DNA of 64,000 nucleotides from GCA-003244245 sp050699715 (GCA_050699715.1 JBOHFR010000007.1:1-64000); one strand, 5' to 3'. Counted from the first letter of the stretch, positions 24,239-33,396 are shown. Numbers and translations are program-made. Notes: generated by a model from the letters alone, not told the origin.

Positions 24239-26533
24239 GTGGAATTCGCGATTCTCGGTCCGCTGGAAGTACTGGACCAGAAACGGCGGATCGAGGTGTC
24301 CAGCGCCAAGGAGCGGCTGCTGCTGGCCGCGCTCGTGGTGCACGCCAACGAGATGCTCTCGGCCGACCGGCTGATTGAGGTGCTCTGGGGCACCACACCA
24401 CCGGCCACGGCCGAGAATACGTTGCAGACCTATGTTTCCCACCTGCGCGGGGCGCTCGAACCCGATCGCGCCCCGCGAGCCCGGGACGGCGTGCTCCGCA
24501 CCCGCGGTCACGGCTATACCCTGGCCATCCCGCCTGAGGCGGTCGACGCCGTGCGGTTCGAGCGGTTAGCCTGCGATGGTCACGACGCGCTGCTCTCCGA
24601 CCCCGGGCGGGCGGCCGAGACGCTGCGCGCCGCGCTCGCGTTGTGGCGCGACGCGCCGCTGGCCGAGTTTGGTCTCGAGCTCTTCGCGCAGGCCGAGATC
24701 GCCCGGCTGACCGAGCTGCGCGCCGCCGTGGTGGAAGACCGTGTTGAGGCCGACCTCGCGCTGGGCCGCCACGCTGCGCTGTGCGGAGAGTTGAGCCGGG
24801 CGGTGGTCGAGCAGCCGCTGCGCGAACGGCTGTGGTCCCAGCTCATCCGGGCGCTGTACCGCTGCGGCCGCCAAGGCGAGGCGTTGGGAGCCTACGCGCG
24901 GCTGCGCGAGCAGCTCGCCGAGCTGCTCGGCATCGACCCGAGCCCCGAGCTGGTCCGGCTGCACGAGGCGGTGCTCGCCCAGCGGCCCGATCTGGACTGG
25001 CCACCGATGCAACTGTGGCCCGTGCGCGGCTCGTCCGGCCCCGCGACGATGCCGACCGCGGAGAAACTGCTGCCCGAGGCTCGCGCCGCGCTGGCCGCAC
25101 ACGACTGGCAGTGTGCTTACGAGCTGCTGTCCGCTGCGGACCGGGCGGCACCGCTGAGCGCCGAGGACCTCGAGGGCCTGGCCGAGGCGGCCTACTGGTT
25201 GGGGCACTACCGGGAGGCGCTGCCGGCGCGGCAGCGTGCCCACCACGCCTACCTGCAGGCCGGTGACCACCGCCGAGCCGCCGTGGCCGCAGCCGTACTC
25301 ACGATGCAGAACTTCGGTCTTCGACAGCTCGCGGTGGCCAGCGGCTGGTTCCAGCGCGCGCAGCGGCTGCTGGAGACCGAGCCCGATTGCGCCGAGCACG
25401 GCTACCTGTCCTGGGGAGCCATGCTCGGCGCGCTGATGATGGACGACCATGAGAAGTGCCTGGCTGCCGCTCGGTCGACCTATGAGACGGGCGTACGACA
25501 CCGCGTCGCCGAGCTGCAGGCCATCGGGATGGTGTTCCAGGGCGCGGTGCTCATCCGCCGTGGGCAGGTCGTGGAGGGATTAGCCCTGCATGACGAGGGG
25601 ATGGCGATGGCCGTCGGCGGGGATCTGTCGCAGTTTGCCACCGTGCAGATCTTCTGTCAGGTCATCCTCACCTGCTACGAGCTGGGTGACTACCGCCGCG
25701 CCCAGGAGTGGACCAAGGCCGTCGAGGACTGTTTCGTGCGCACCGGGCTGAACGGCTTCCCCGGCGACTGCGAGACCCACCGCATCGCGATTATGGTCAG
25801 CAGCGGCGCCTGGGCACTCGCCGAGCAGGAGGCCCACCGGGCCTGCGCCCGCACGCAATGCTTCGATCCGGCCCATGCCGGCCTCGCCTTCGCCAGTATT
25901 GGGGAGATCCGGTTGCGGATCGGCGACCTCGACACCGCCGAGAAAGCCTTCGCCAAGGCCGAGGAGCTGGGGGCCAGCCCGCTGCCCGGCCGGGCCCGGC
26001 TGGAGCTGCTGCGTGGTCGCCCCGCCGAGGCAGCCGCATTGATCAACGCGGCGCTGGCCGGCGAGGGCTGGGACCGCTTGGGCCGCGCCCGGCTCCTTCC
26101 CGACCAGGTGAGCATCGCGCTGGCCGTCGACGATCTCGACACGGCCCGGGGTGCGGCGACCGAGCTGGCCGAGTCGGCGCAGACCTACGGCAGCAAGGCG
26201 CTGCTCGCGGCCGCTGAGTGCGCTCGCGGTGAGCTGGCGCTGGCCACCGGTCAAGACGACCCGCTGCCGTCGCTGCGCCGCGGCGTCGCGCTGTGGGGCG
26301 AAGCCTTGGCACCGTACGAGCGGGCTCGCGCCCGAGTGCTGCTGGCCACCGCATTGGACCGAGCGGGCCACCCTGAAGCGGCCCGGCATGAACGGGCCGC
26401 CGCGCGAGCCGGCTTCGACCGGCTCGGCGCCCGCCTAGACGCCGAAGCCACCGCAGAGCGGGTGGCCAAGAACATCGGGACACAGCCGCGACCCGAGGTT
26501 CTGCGGGTTGCCCCGGCAAGTGGGGACAGGTGA
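24239..26533 (+). CDS. AfsR/SARP-type BTAD regulator with TPR C-terminus
   Basis: 764-residue transcription regulator. An OmpR-like DNA-binding domain (about 1-90, starting MEFAILGPLEVLDQKRRIEV) is followed by the bacterial transcriptional activation domain (about 95-245) with LRERLWSQLIRALYRCGRQ and DPSPELVRLHEAVLAQ. From about 270 to 740 is an Ala/Leu-rich TPR array. The NB-ARC ATPase of full AfsR proteins is missing. GTG start with GGAGG 7 bases upstream. SARP-type proteins commonly activate secondary-metabolite genes, but no such genes adjoin. Target unknown; the divergent ggt is one candidate. Confidence 0.92.
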   Translation: MEFAILGPLEVLDQKRRIEVSSAKERLLLAALVVHANEMLSADRLIEVLWGTTPPATAENTLQTYVSHLRGALEPDRAPRARDGVLRTRGHGYTLAIPPEAVDAVRFERLACDGHDALLSDPGRAAETLRAALALWRDAPLAEFGLELFAQAEIARLTELRAAVVEDRVEADLALGRHAALCGELSRAVVEQPLRERLWSQLIRALYRCGRQGEALGAYARLREQLAELLGIDPSPELVRLHEAVLAQRPDLDWPPMQLWPVRGSSGPATMPTAEKLLPEARAALAAHDWQCAYELLSAADRAAPLSAEDLEGLAEAAYWLGHYREALPARQRAHHAYLQAGDHRRAAVAAAVLTMQNFGLRQLAVASGWFQRAQRLLETEPDCAEHGYLSWGAMLGALMMDDHEKCLAAARSTYETGVRHRVAELQAIGMVFQGAVLIRRGQVVEGLALHDEGMAMAVGGDLSQFATVQIFCQVILTCYELGDYRRAQEWTKAVEDCFVRTGLNGFPGDCETHRIAIMVSSGAWALAEQEAHRACARTQCFDPAHAGLAFASIGEIRLRIGDLDTAEKAFAKAEELGASPLPGRARLELLRGRPAEAAALINAALAGEGWDRLGRARLLPDQVSIALAVDDLDTARGAATELAESAQTYGSKALLAAAECARGELALATGQDDPLPSLRRGVALWGEALAPYERARARVLLATALDRAGHPEAARHERAAARAGFDRLGARLDAEATAERVAKNIGTQPRPEVLRVAPASGDR

Positions 26534-26575
26534 ATGGTGGTAATGCCGTAGCAGGCCCTGCGTTACGCTGCGGCG

Positions 26576-26777
26576 GTGGAGTGGACCCCAGCCCGGATCC
26601 GGCTGCTCCGTGATGTGGCGCTGTGCCAGTCCCAAGTATGACTTCGCCAAGACCCTCGGGTTCGACAAGCGGACGATCGGTAACGCCGAACGTGGCACGC
26701 ACCCCCCGAGCCACGGCTTGTGCGCTAGGCAATATATCAAGGTCCCGCTCGAAGAATTTAAAACCTTAACGGCGTAA
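26576..26777 (+). pseudogene. Broken XRE helix-turn-helix gene fragment
   Basis: GTG at 26576 begins VEWTPARIRLLRDVALCQSQ and stops. One frame over the helix-turn-helix continues DFAKTLGFDKRTIGNAERGT followed by HPPS, a typical XRE segment. A single-base indel near 26634-26638 separates the two. After about 30 further codons the frame runs into AT-rich DNA and stops at 26777. Only the DNA-binding part remains. Confidence 0.7.
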
Positions 26778-27006
26778 CCGGCGTCCCATCCAGCGACAGG
26801 CAGAGTCGGTCGTCGTTGTCGTACTGGCCGTGGCCGACGTAGTAGAACAACGCCACGTCCGCCGCGTCGCTGAGCCAGGTCACCAGCTCGTGCGGCAGGT
26901 CGCCCGGCTTGCGCCGGTTGTCCACGACCTCGACTCGGCCCATCGGGCCCTCAGGCCAGCCGCCGCACAGCGGGCTGGCCAGCAGCGCCCGCATCCGGTC
27001 CAGGCT
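26758..27006 (-). pseudogene. Caspase-like peptidase (C14) fragment
   Basis: The frame reads SLDRMRALLASPLCGG, RVEVVDNRRKPGDLPHELVT and DVALFYYVGHGQYDNDDRLC. The YYVGHG segment is the catalytic-histidine motif of the caspase-like domains of actinobacteria. The N-terminal strand and the cysteine half are missing. It abuts a remnant of EACC1, its usual neighbour, showing that a caspase-containing conflict locus once stood here. Confidence 0.65.
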
Positions 27007-27174
27007 GTACCGCCACCGCCAACACGCCACTGCTGGCGGCCAGCACCTGCAGCGCATCCCACGCCCCCAGCTCCCCGTCCGCAGGCGCCCCGGGCACCTG
27101 GGCGACCTCCATGCCGGGCACCCGGCATGGAGGTCGCGCAGCGATCTCAGCTCGCCTGGGTCCGACACCGACAC
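27007..27174 (-). pseudogene. EACC1-like (effector-associated component) fragment
   Basis: The start VSVSDPGELRSLRD and, in another frame, PGMEVAQVPGAPADGELGAW then DALQVLAASSGVLAVAVQ match the small EACC1 proteins that accompany caspase or trypsin effectors in actinobacterial conflict systems. A 36-base palindrome (27102-27137) formed inside the gene breaks the frame, and the C-terminal strands are replaced by the caspase fragment. Recognition is from memory of the family pattern. Confidence 0.55.
27102..27137. repeat. Perfect 36-base palindrome inside the EACC1 remnant
   Basis: Arms 27102-27118 (GCGACCTCCATGCCGGG) and 27121-27137 are exact complements with a 2-base centre. It lies within former coding sequence, so it looks like a palindromic duplication arising during rearrangement rather than a designed site. 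Confidence 0.8.
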
Positions 27175-27209
27175 CTCAACAGGGTGGAACCCGTCGCTGT
27201 GTGTTCCTG

Positions 27210-27371
27210 GGCCGCGACGCGCGCCTGGCCCTGGCCGACTACCTCGAGTACGAACGTCCACACAACCGCGCCGAACTCGAACGCCGCCTCGGCCACGCCA
27301 ACGACCGCTACCTGCGCCTGTACACCAACCTACCCGAGGACGTCGCCGCCAGCTGGGCCGAAAACCTGTAG
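27210..27371 (+). pseudogene. Tyrosine recombinase/integrase fragment
   Basis: The frame reads GRDARLALADYLEYERP and then LGHANDRYLRLYTNLPEDVA-ASWAENL. The first part resembles the middle of the catalytic domain of XerC/phage-type integrases. The LGHAN-x-x-YLRLYT part resembles the segment with the active tyrosine. The central RHT box region is deleted between them. It points to a former mobile element in this junkyard. Confidence 0.55.
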
Positions 27372-27448
27372 GCGTCACCCGTTGCACCCTCCAGGCCAAA
27401 CAGACCACCTCGCCGGCGTGGCCGTCCGGCTGCTGATCGGCTCTGCCG

Positions 27449-27895
27449 TCAATCCAGCTCTCGTTTGCGGCTGTTGATTACCCAACGTACGTTCCGGTTC
27501 CGATATTCCGCAAGACCTTGGAGCGCAGGCTCGTCGCTGTGCAGGAGTCCTATTTGTCGGGCCTTGTTGACGGCGAGCTGGCGGTCGTGGAATTCCAGCT
27601 TCTCGCAAACGTGTTCGAGGTGCTTTCGCACCGTACGGACGCTAATCCTTCTCAGTCGGGCGATCTGCTGAGCACTCAGCCCGTCCCCGACAAGGGTGAG
27701 AATGTCCAGTTCGCGGATAGTAAGACGCGCGCGTTTGCGGGCTTCTTCGGTTTGTGCGCTGTTATTTGTGCGTGTCGGGGCGGACGAGTAAATGGTGTCT
27801 AGCTGGTAGCGGGCACCAATGGGCACGAATAGCTCGCGGTAGACCCGGCTCGATCGGAACACGCGGTCGGAGACGCAGTCGCTGACGCGCCGCAC
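27449..27895 (-). pseudogene. LuxR-type C-terminal regulator fragment
   Basis: About 148 codons ending in a good LuxR helix-turn-helix: LTIRELDILTLVGDGLSAQQ, SVRTVRKHLEHVCEKL. In front is part of a sensory domain (VSDCVSDRVFRSSRVYRELF, ARYQLDTIY). Upstream, the frame continues only some 19 codons to a stop (TGA near 27961) with no credible start. The N-terminal half of the sensor domain is missing. A short protein from the GTG at 27895 could still be made. Codon use is less GC-rich than in neighbouring genes. Confidence 0.6.
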
Positions 27896-28304
27896 CGGCT
27901 CGGCGTCGGGATGCGCGCGACGGTGCAGGACTACTGCACGGTTGTTCCATGATCGTTTTCATGGTCGCGGTGGTCACGTCTGCCTGCCCCAGGCATCCCG
28001 GCGCGGGGCGCCGGTGGCGTCGCTAGCCATCTGGTGTGGCGCGGCACATGGTCGCGGCACGGGCCGCTGTCCGCTCTGGCGCTCGTTCGCTCAGCCCCCG
28101 CACGCCCCACCGGAGGTGGGGGGATCTGTTGCGGAGTTGCCACAGACGGCAACTTCTCGCCCCAAGTTGCCGTCTGTGGCAACTCCGCACGCGGCGACAG
28201 TCCTTCCCCGGACCTCACCGACAGTGACATCGGCACGTGACGTGGCAGGCATCGGGCGATCGTGACGCAGGATGTCGCCCCGGGTAGTAGCCGGCCGCAC
28301 ACTC
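27896..28304. other. Non-coding stretch with a 26-bp hairpin
   Basis: No frame here has a recognisable product. The dominant feature is the long perfect inverted repeat at 28130-28189. The rest is GC-rich spacer between two gene remnants. Confidence 0.6.
28130..28189. repeat. Perfect 26-bp inverted repeat
   Basis: Arms 28130-28155 and 28164-28189 are exact complements with an 8-base loop (CTCGCCCC). Inside each arm GTTGCC and GGCAAC form a smaller palindrome, so the element holds four GTTGCC-type half-sites. No open frame or T-run is linked to it. It could be a strong RNA hairpin, a protein-binding array or a small mobile repeat. Confidence 0.9.
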
Positions 28305-28564
28305 TCAGCCCACGTATACGATCGTGCCCACCGAGCCTGGCTCTTCGCCGTGCCCTGGACCGTACGTTGGAGAACGGCTTGCTGGTTCAGTCGGATGCGT
28401 TGCGGCGTAGTAGGCGCAGATGCCGCCGCTGAAGCTCGTCCCCAGGAACGCTACCCGCCGTGCACGAGGACGGCTCCTTGGCGAGCACCGACCGGCGCGA
28501 GAAGCGTGCCAGCAAGGTGAAGGCCGTCGGGAGAAGTGACCATGACTGAGACGGGGCGATGCAT
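28305..28564 (-). pseudogene. Alpha/beta hydrolase remnant
   Basis: From the ATG at 28564 the frame reads VMVTSPDGLHLAGTLLAPVG and ends GAVLVHGG then stop. In the next frame VAFLGTSFSGGICAYYAATH gives the nucleophile elbow (G-x-S-x-G-G). The stretch between the oxyanion strand and the elbow, normally about 60 residues, is deleted, and the C-terminal half is missing. Confidence 0.65.
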
Positions 28565-28619
28565 ATCGGTCAGCGTGCCATGGCCGGTCAGGAAGCACTG
28601 GATTCGATTAGCCTGCGGC

Positions 28620-29438
28620 CTAGCCGGCGGGCAGCTGGCTGCGGGCGGCGGCGTCGAGTGCTGCGGCTGCGGCTGGGGGGAGTCGAAGCGTTCCGCTACG
28701 GTCCAGTTTCGCCAATTCCGCGCGGGCCTTGGCATACGCGGCGGTGCGCTCGGCGTCGTGGGTGGAGTCTCGGGCCACGGTGAGCAGCTTGATCGCCCGC
28801 GCCACGGTAGCCCGCTCCTGCGCGGGGATCCCGGCCAGCTGGATGCGTTGCGCCGCGTCGCGGGCGGCCTGCCAGGCACGGCACGCCTGATCCACCGCGG
28901 TGGCGAAGTGCGCACGATGCGCCAGCGGCGGTTCGGTGTCCGTGTCCAGGGCTTGGGCCTGGGCAAAGGCCTCCACAAACCGGCCGGTGGAGGGCACCGT
29001 GACGTCGGTCAGCGCGGGTAGCCGCAGCACCGCGAGCGGGTCGCATTCGAACTGGCCGTACTCACCGCGCAGTTGGGCGAACCGGGCCCGGGTAGCTTGC
29101 CAGTCCGGGACGGGCGCGGCCCGCGCGAGGGGTGGGGCCATTCGCGCCACGGGCATGGGCGCCGGTTGCTGCCGGCTTGTCGCCCGGCGGTGGCGGCGGT
29201 ACAGGTGCCGCGTCACGACCACCGCGCCCGCTCCGAACAGCATGAACGGTCCAAGGAGGGTTAGCATGATGACTACGATCCTGGTGATGACAATCACGGT
29301 GAGTGCGCCAGCGCTGGCCAGGATCGCTGCGCACAGCAGCACTAGCAGCATCAGCAGCCGACTAAGACTAACGGGCCGCCGCGTCGGACCCCAGCGATGG
29401 TCATAACGATGGTAGTGGCGGTACCGCAGTCTGCCCAT
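28620..29438 (-). CDS. Uncharacterised membrane protein with helical cytoplasmic domain
   Basis: 272 residues from ATG 29438 (MGRLRYRHYHRYDHRWG), with AAAGGA 9 bases upstream. A longer frame to 29540 lacks a site. Two adjacent membrane helices (about 26-46, SRLLMLLVLLCAAILASAGAL, and 49-72) follow a His/Arg/Tyr-rich start. The remainder (100-272) is soluble and rich in Ala, Arg and Asp, with helices such as HFATAVDQACRAWQAARDAA. No known domain. Divergent from pyc. Confidence 0.75.
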   Translation of the reverse strand: MGRLRYRHYHRYDHRWGPTRRPVSLSRLLMLLVLLCAAILASAGALTVIVITRIVVIMLTLLGPFMLFGAGAVVVTRHLYRRHRRATSRQQPAPMPVARMAPPLARAAPVPDWQATRARFAQLRGEYGQFECDPLAVLRLPALTDVTVPSTGRFVEAFAQAQALDTDTEPPLAHRAHFATAVDQACRAWQAARDAAQRIQLAGIPAQERATVARAIKLLTVARDSTHDAERTAAYAKARAELAKLDRSGTLRLPPAAAAALDAAARSQLPAG

Positions 29439-29611
29439 GGTGGTGTCCTTTCGTGTCACATCCTTGATACCCCTCCAGTCGCTCGCGCGGGAGAGCGCGG
29501 GCACCTGGCGGATCGAATACCCCCCGGTAGCCGGCATCACCTGCGATGATGCGCTCGGAGCAGCCGGTAGGCGATCCCGGTCCGGCGCCCGGGTGGGAAG
29601 GGAGCTGGCGC

Positions 29612-32600
29612 ATGTTCCGCAAGGTGCTGGTCGCTAACCGCGGGGAGATCGCGATCCGGGCGTTTCGGGCCGCCTACGAGCTAGGTTGCCAGACAGTCGC
29701 GGTGTTCCCCTACGAGGATCGCAACTCCGAACACCGGCTCAAGGCCTACGAGGCCTACCAGATCGGTGAGAAAGGTCATCCGGTCCGGGCGTACCTCTCG
29801 GTACCGGAGATTGTCCGGGCCGCGCAGCGGGCCGGGGCCGACGCGGTCTACCCTGGATACGGTTTCCTGTCAGAGAACCCGGAACTGGCCATGGCCTGCC
29901 AGCAGGCTGGTATCACCTTCGTCGGGCCGCCTCCCGCCGTGCTGGTGCTGGCGGGTAACAAGTCGCGGGCGGTGGCTGCGGCGCGCGACGCCGGAGTGCC
30001 GGTGCTGGAGTCCTGCGCACCGTCCGCCGACATCGACCACCTGATGGCCGCTGCCACCGAGATCGGGTTCCCGCTCTTCGTCAAGGCCGTCGCCGGGGGC
30101 GGTGGGCGCGGTATGCGTCGGGTCACTGAGCCCACCGGCCTGCGCACCGCGCTTCAGGCCGCCAGCCGGGAGGCCGAGTCGGCGTTCGGTGACCCGGTCG
30201 TGTTCCTGGAGCGGGCGGTCATCGAGCCCCGGCATATCGAGGTGCAGATCCTCGCCGACTCGACCGGGAACGTCATCCACCTCTATGAGCGGGACTGCTC
30301 GGTGCAGCGGCGGCACCAAAAGGTGGTGGAGGTGGCCCCCGCGCTGAACTTGGACCCCGATCTGCGGGAGCGGATCTGCGCCGACGCGGTGACTTTTGCC
30401 CGGAAAATCGGTTACGTCAACGCGGGCACCGTGGAGTTCCTCGTCGACCGCGACGGTCGCCACGTGTTCATTGAGATGAACCCGCGGATCCAGGTCGAGC
30501 ACACGGTGACTGAGGAGATCACCGATGTTGATCTGGTTGGCGCTCAGCTGCGGATCGCGGCCGGACAGACGCTGGCTGATCTCGGGTTGTCCCAGGACAC
30601 AATCGTGGTGCGCGGCGCCGCGCTGCAATGCCGGATCACCACCGAGGACCCGGCCAACGAGTTCCGCCCGGACATCGGCACGATCACCGCGTACCGCTCG
30701 GCCAGCGGTGCCGGGGTCCGGTTGGACGGTGGCACCATGGACGTGGGCGCCCAGATCAGCGCGTACTTCGACTCGCTGCTGGTCAAGGTCACCTGCCGGG
30801 GCCGCGACTTCCCCACCGTGGTACGCCGGGCCCGCCGGGCGCTCACCGAGTTCCGGATCCGCGGGTTGGCGACCAACATCCCGTTCTTGCTGGCGTTGCT
30901 CGACGAGCCAGACTTCGTGGCGGGCAAGGTCACCACCTCGTTCATCGAGCAGCGACCACACCTGCTCGTCGCCCGGCGCTCCGCGGACCGTGGCACCCGG
31001 TTACTGACCTACCTCGGGGACGTGACGGTGAATCGGCCGCACGGCGATCCCCCCGATCTGGGCGATCCGGCGAGCAAACTGCCGATGATCGACCTGGACG
31101 CCCGTCCGCCCGCCGGATCCCGGCGCCAGCTCCTCGCGCTGGGCCCGGAGGGATTCGCGCGCTGGTTGCGCGCCCGAGACAGCGTCGGCGTCACTGACAC
31201 CACCTTCCGGGACGCCCACCAATCGTTGCTCGCGACCCGGGTGCGCAGCAAGGACCTGGTGGCCGTGGCGCCCTACGTCGCTCGGATGACCCCGCAATTG
31301 CTGTCGCTGGAGTGCTGGGGTGGCGCGACGTACGATGTGGCGCTGCGCTTCCTCGCCGAGGATCCGTGGGAGCGGCTGGCCGCGTTGCGCACGGCGGTGC
31401 CCAACGTGTGCCTGCAGATGCTGCTGCGCGGGCGTAACACGGTGGGTTATACACCCTACCCGACCGAGGTGACCGCCGCCTTCGTCGAGCAGGCTGTCGA
31501 GACCGGGCTGGACATCTTCCGGATCTTTGACGCGCTCAATAACGTGTCCCAGATGCGCCCGGCCATCGACGCGGTGCGTGAGACCGGCCGGGCCGTCGTC
31601 GAGGTGGCGCTGTGCTATACCGCTGACCTGTCCGATCCTGCGGAGAAGCTGTACACGCTGGACTACTACCTGCGGCTGGCCGAGCAGATCGTCGCGGCCG
31701 GCGCGCATGTGCTGGCGATCAAGGACATGGCCGGCCTGCTGCGCCCGCCAGCGGCCCGGACGCTGGTATCGGCGCTGCGCAGCCGGTTCGACCTGCCAGT
31801 GCACCTGCACACTCACGACACCCCCGGTGGTCAGCTCGCCACCCTGCTCACGGCGATCGACGCCGGGGTGGACGCGGTCGATGCGGCGGCGGCGGCCATG
31901 GCCGGCACCACCTCGCAACCGGCGCTGTCCGCGCTGGTCGCGGCCACCGAGCACACCGAGCGCAGCACCGGGTTGGACCTGCAGGCGGTGTGCGACCTGG
32001 AGCCCTATTGGGAGCTGGTGCGCAAGGTCTACGCACCCTTCGACTCCGGCCTGGCCTCGCCCACCGGGCGGGTCTACCACCATGAGATCCCCGGTGGCCA
32101 GCTGTCCAACCTGCGCCAGCAGGCCGCGGCGCTGGGCCTGGCCGACCGCTTTGAGCAGGTCGAGGAAGCCTACGCGGCGGCCGACCGGATGCTCGGGCGG
32201 CTGGTGAAGGTGACCCCGTCGTCCAAAGTTGTCGGGGATCTGGCGCTGCACCTGGTCGGTGCTGGCGTTGCGCCCAAGGAGTTCGAGGCCGACCCCGCCC
32301 GCTTCGACATTCCCGACTCGGTGATCGGCTTCCTGCATGGCGAGCTCGGTGTTCCCCCCGGCGGGTGGCCAGAGCCGCTGCGCACCAAGGCGCTGGCCGG
32401 TCGCGGCGGTCCACGGCGGATGGTCGAGCTGTCCGTGCAAGATCGGCAGGGCTTGAAGGGGGATCGGCCGCGGACGCTGAACCGGCTGCTGTTCGCCGGT
32501 CCGACGGCGGAGTTCGAGGAACATCGCGAGGCCTACGGGGACACCTCAGTGCTGCCCAGCAAGGAGTTCTTCTACGGGCTGCGCCCCGGTGAGGAGCACA

Positions 32601-32995
32601 CTGTGGACCTCGATCCGGGGGTGCAGCTGCTGATCCAGCTACAGGCGATCGGAGACGTCGACGAACGCGGCATGCGCACCGTGATGTGCACGCTCAACGG
32701 GCAGCTGCGGCCGTTGCAGGTCCGGGACCGCTCCGTTGCCTCGCAGGTCCCCGCCGCCGAGAAGGCGGACAGATCCAACGGCAAGCAGGTCGCGGCGCCG
32801 TTCGCCGGAGTGGTCACCCTGCAAGTGTCCGAAGGAGACACGGTGGTCGCGGGAGCGCCGGTGGCCACCATCGAGGCGATGAAGATGGAAGCCGGGATCA
32901 CCGCGCCCATGAGCGGCACGGTGGCCCGGCTAGCGATCAAGTCCGTGCAGCAGGTGGAGGGCGGTGACCTGATTTTGGAACTGCGCTCCCCGTAG
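29612..32995 (+). CDS. pyc: Pyruvate carboxylase
   Basis: Biotin enzyme that carboxylates pyruvate to oxaloacetate. 1127 residues with the usual order: biotin carboxylase (1-about 450, VLVANRGEIAIRAFRAA, AVAGGGGRGMRRV, MNPRIQVEHTVTEEITDVD), carboxyltransferase (about 510-790, DTTFRDAHQSLLATRVRSKD, MLLRGRNTVGYTPYP, HLHTHDTPGG) and a biotin carrier end with the biotinylated Lys in EAMKMEA. The start at 29612 has GGAAGGGAG 9 bases before it. An upstream in-frame ATG adds 22 unsupported residues. Next to rsmD and coaD as in Mtb, but a regulator pair has inserted between. Confidence 0.98.
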   Translation: MFRKVLVANRGEIAIRAFRAAYELGCQTVAVFPYEDRNSEHRLKAYEAYQIGEKGHPVRAYLSVPEIVRAAQRAGADAVYPGYGFLSENPELAMACQQAGITFVGPPPAVLVLAGNKSRAVAAARDAGVPVLESCAPSADIDHLMAAATEIGFPLFVKAVAGGGGRGMRRVTEPTGLRTALQAASREAESAFGDPVVFLERAVIEPRHIEVQILADSTGNVIHLYERDCSVQRRHQKVVEVAPALNLDPDLRERICADAVTFARKIGYVNAGTVEFLVDRDGRHVFIEMNPRIQVEHTVTEEITDVDLVGAQLRIAAGQTLADLGLSQDTIVVRGAALQCRITTEDPANEFRPDIGTITAYRSASGAGVRLDGGTMDVGAQISAYFDSLLVKVTCRGRDFPTVVRRARRALTEFRIRGLATNIPFLLALLDEPDFVAGKVTTSFIEQRPHLLVARRSADRGTRLLTYLGDVTVNRPHGDPPDLGDPASKLPMIDLDARPPAGSRRQLLALGPEGFARWLRARDSVGVTDTTFRDAHQSLLATRVRSKDLVAVAPYVARMTPQLLSLECWGGATYDVALRFLAEDPWERLAALRTAVPNVCLQMLLRGRNTVGYTPYPTEVTAAFVEQAVETGLDIFRIFDALNNVSQMRPAIDAVRETGRAVVEVALCYTADLSDPAEKLYTLDYYLRLAEQIVAAGAHVLAIKDMAGLLRPPAARTLVSALRSRFDLPVHLHTHDTPGGQLATLLTAIDAGVDAVDAAAAAMAGTTSQPALSALVAATEHTERSTGLDLQAVCDLEPYWELVRKVYAPFDSGLASPTGRVYHHEIPGGQLSNLRQQAAALGLADRFEQVEEAYAAADRMLGRLVKVTPSSKVVGDLALHLVGAGVAPKEFEADPARFDIPDSVIGFLHGELGVPPGGWPEPLRTKALAGRGGPRRMVELSVQDRQGLKGDRPRTLNRLLFAGPTAEFEEHREAYGDTSVLPSKEFFYGLRPGEEHTVDLDPGVQLLIQLQAIGDVDERGMRTVMCTLNGQLRPLQVRDRSVASQVPAAEKADRSNGKQVAAPFAGVVTLQVSEGDTVVAGAPVATIEAMKMEAGITAPMSGTVARLAIKSVQQVEGGDLILELRSP

Positions 32996-33022
32996 TGTTC
33001 CTGATGATTTCATTAACCATGC

Positions 33023-33028
33023 TATAAT
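33023..33028 (+). promoter_or_regulatory. Possible promoter -10 box (TATAAT)
   Basis: A perfect TATAAT lies in an AT-rich island between pyc and the next small gene, about 50 bases before its start. The -35 region is weak. This is unusual for the GC-rich surroundings. Confidence 0.35.
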
Positions 33029-33078
33029 AGATGTTGGCTGACTTAAGGGTGCGATCCGGAATTGAGGGGTGGTATGTG

Positions 33079-33396
33079 ATGCGTACGAAGGAGAGGGAAG
33101 CTCTTCTGGATAAGCTGCGGCGCATCCAGGAAGACCACGACGGCGACGACGGCTTTGAGCTTTTTGTGCGAGCGTGCCGTAACAGAGCGGCCAAATTCGA
33201 TCCGAACTTGCCCATCTGGGCTGCGCTCAAAGAGGTGAACCTCATTGTGGACTGCGGTCCGGATGGCATTCCGCACATCGATGAGGAAATCCGGGATTTC
33301 GTGAGGCACGGTGGATATGTGGTCGCTATGCCCAGGCGTCCTAACGAGTCGGGAGAATACGAGACGGGAAAGCACCGTTTGAAGCCGAGGGAGTGA
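33079..33396 (+). CDS. Uncharacterised 105-residue protein
   Basis: Not recognised. MRTKEREALLDKLRRIQEDH then FELFVRACRNRAAKFDPNLP and EVNLIVDCGPDGIPHIDEEI-RDFVRHGGYVVAMPRR. A charged helical start is followed by a mixed domain. The start at 33079 (or the GTG one codon before) follows GAGGGG. Base composition is more AT-rich than in pyc. Lies directly before an XRE-DUF5753 regulator in the same direction and may be its regulated or partner gene. Confidence 0.65.
   Translation: MRTKEREALLDKLRRIQEDHDGDDGFELFVRACRNRAAKFDPNLPIWAALKEVNLIVDCGPDGIPHIDEEIRDFVRHGGYVVAMPRRPNESGEYETGKHRLKPRE

Noticed and set aside
31001..32524. 507-codon open frame on the minus strand
   Set aside because: It lies wholly opposite pyc, which has complete family motifs. 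The opposite-strand text is repetitive and rich in Arg, Gln and Gly, as expected from high-GC mirror frames.
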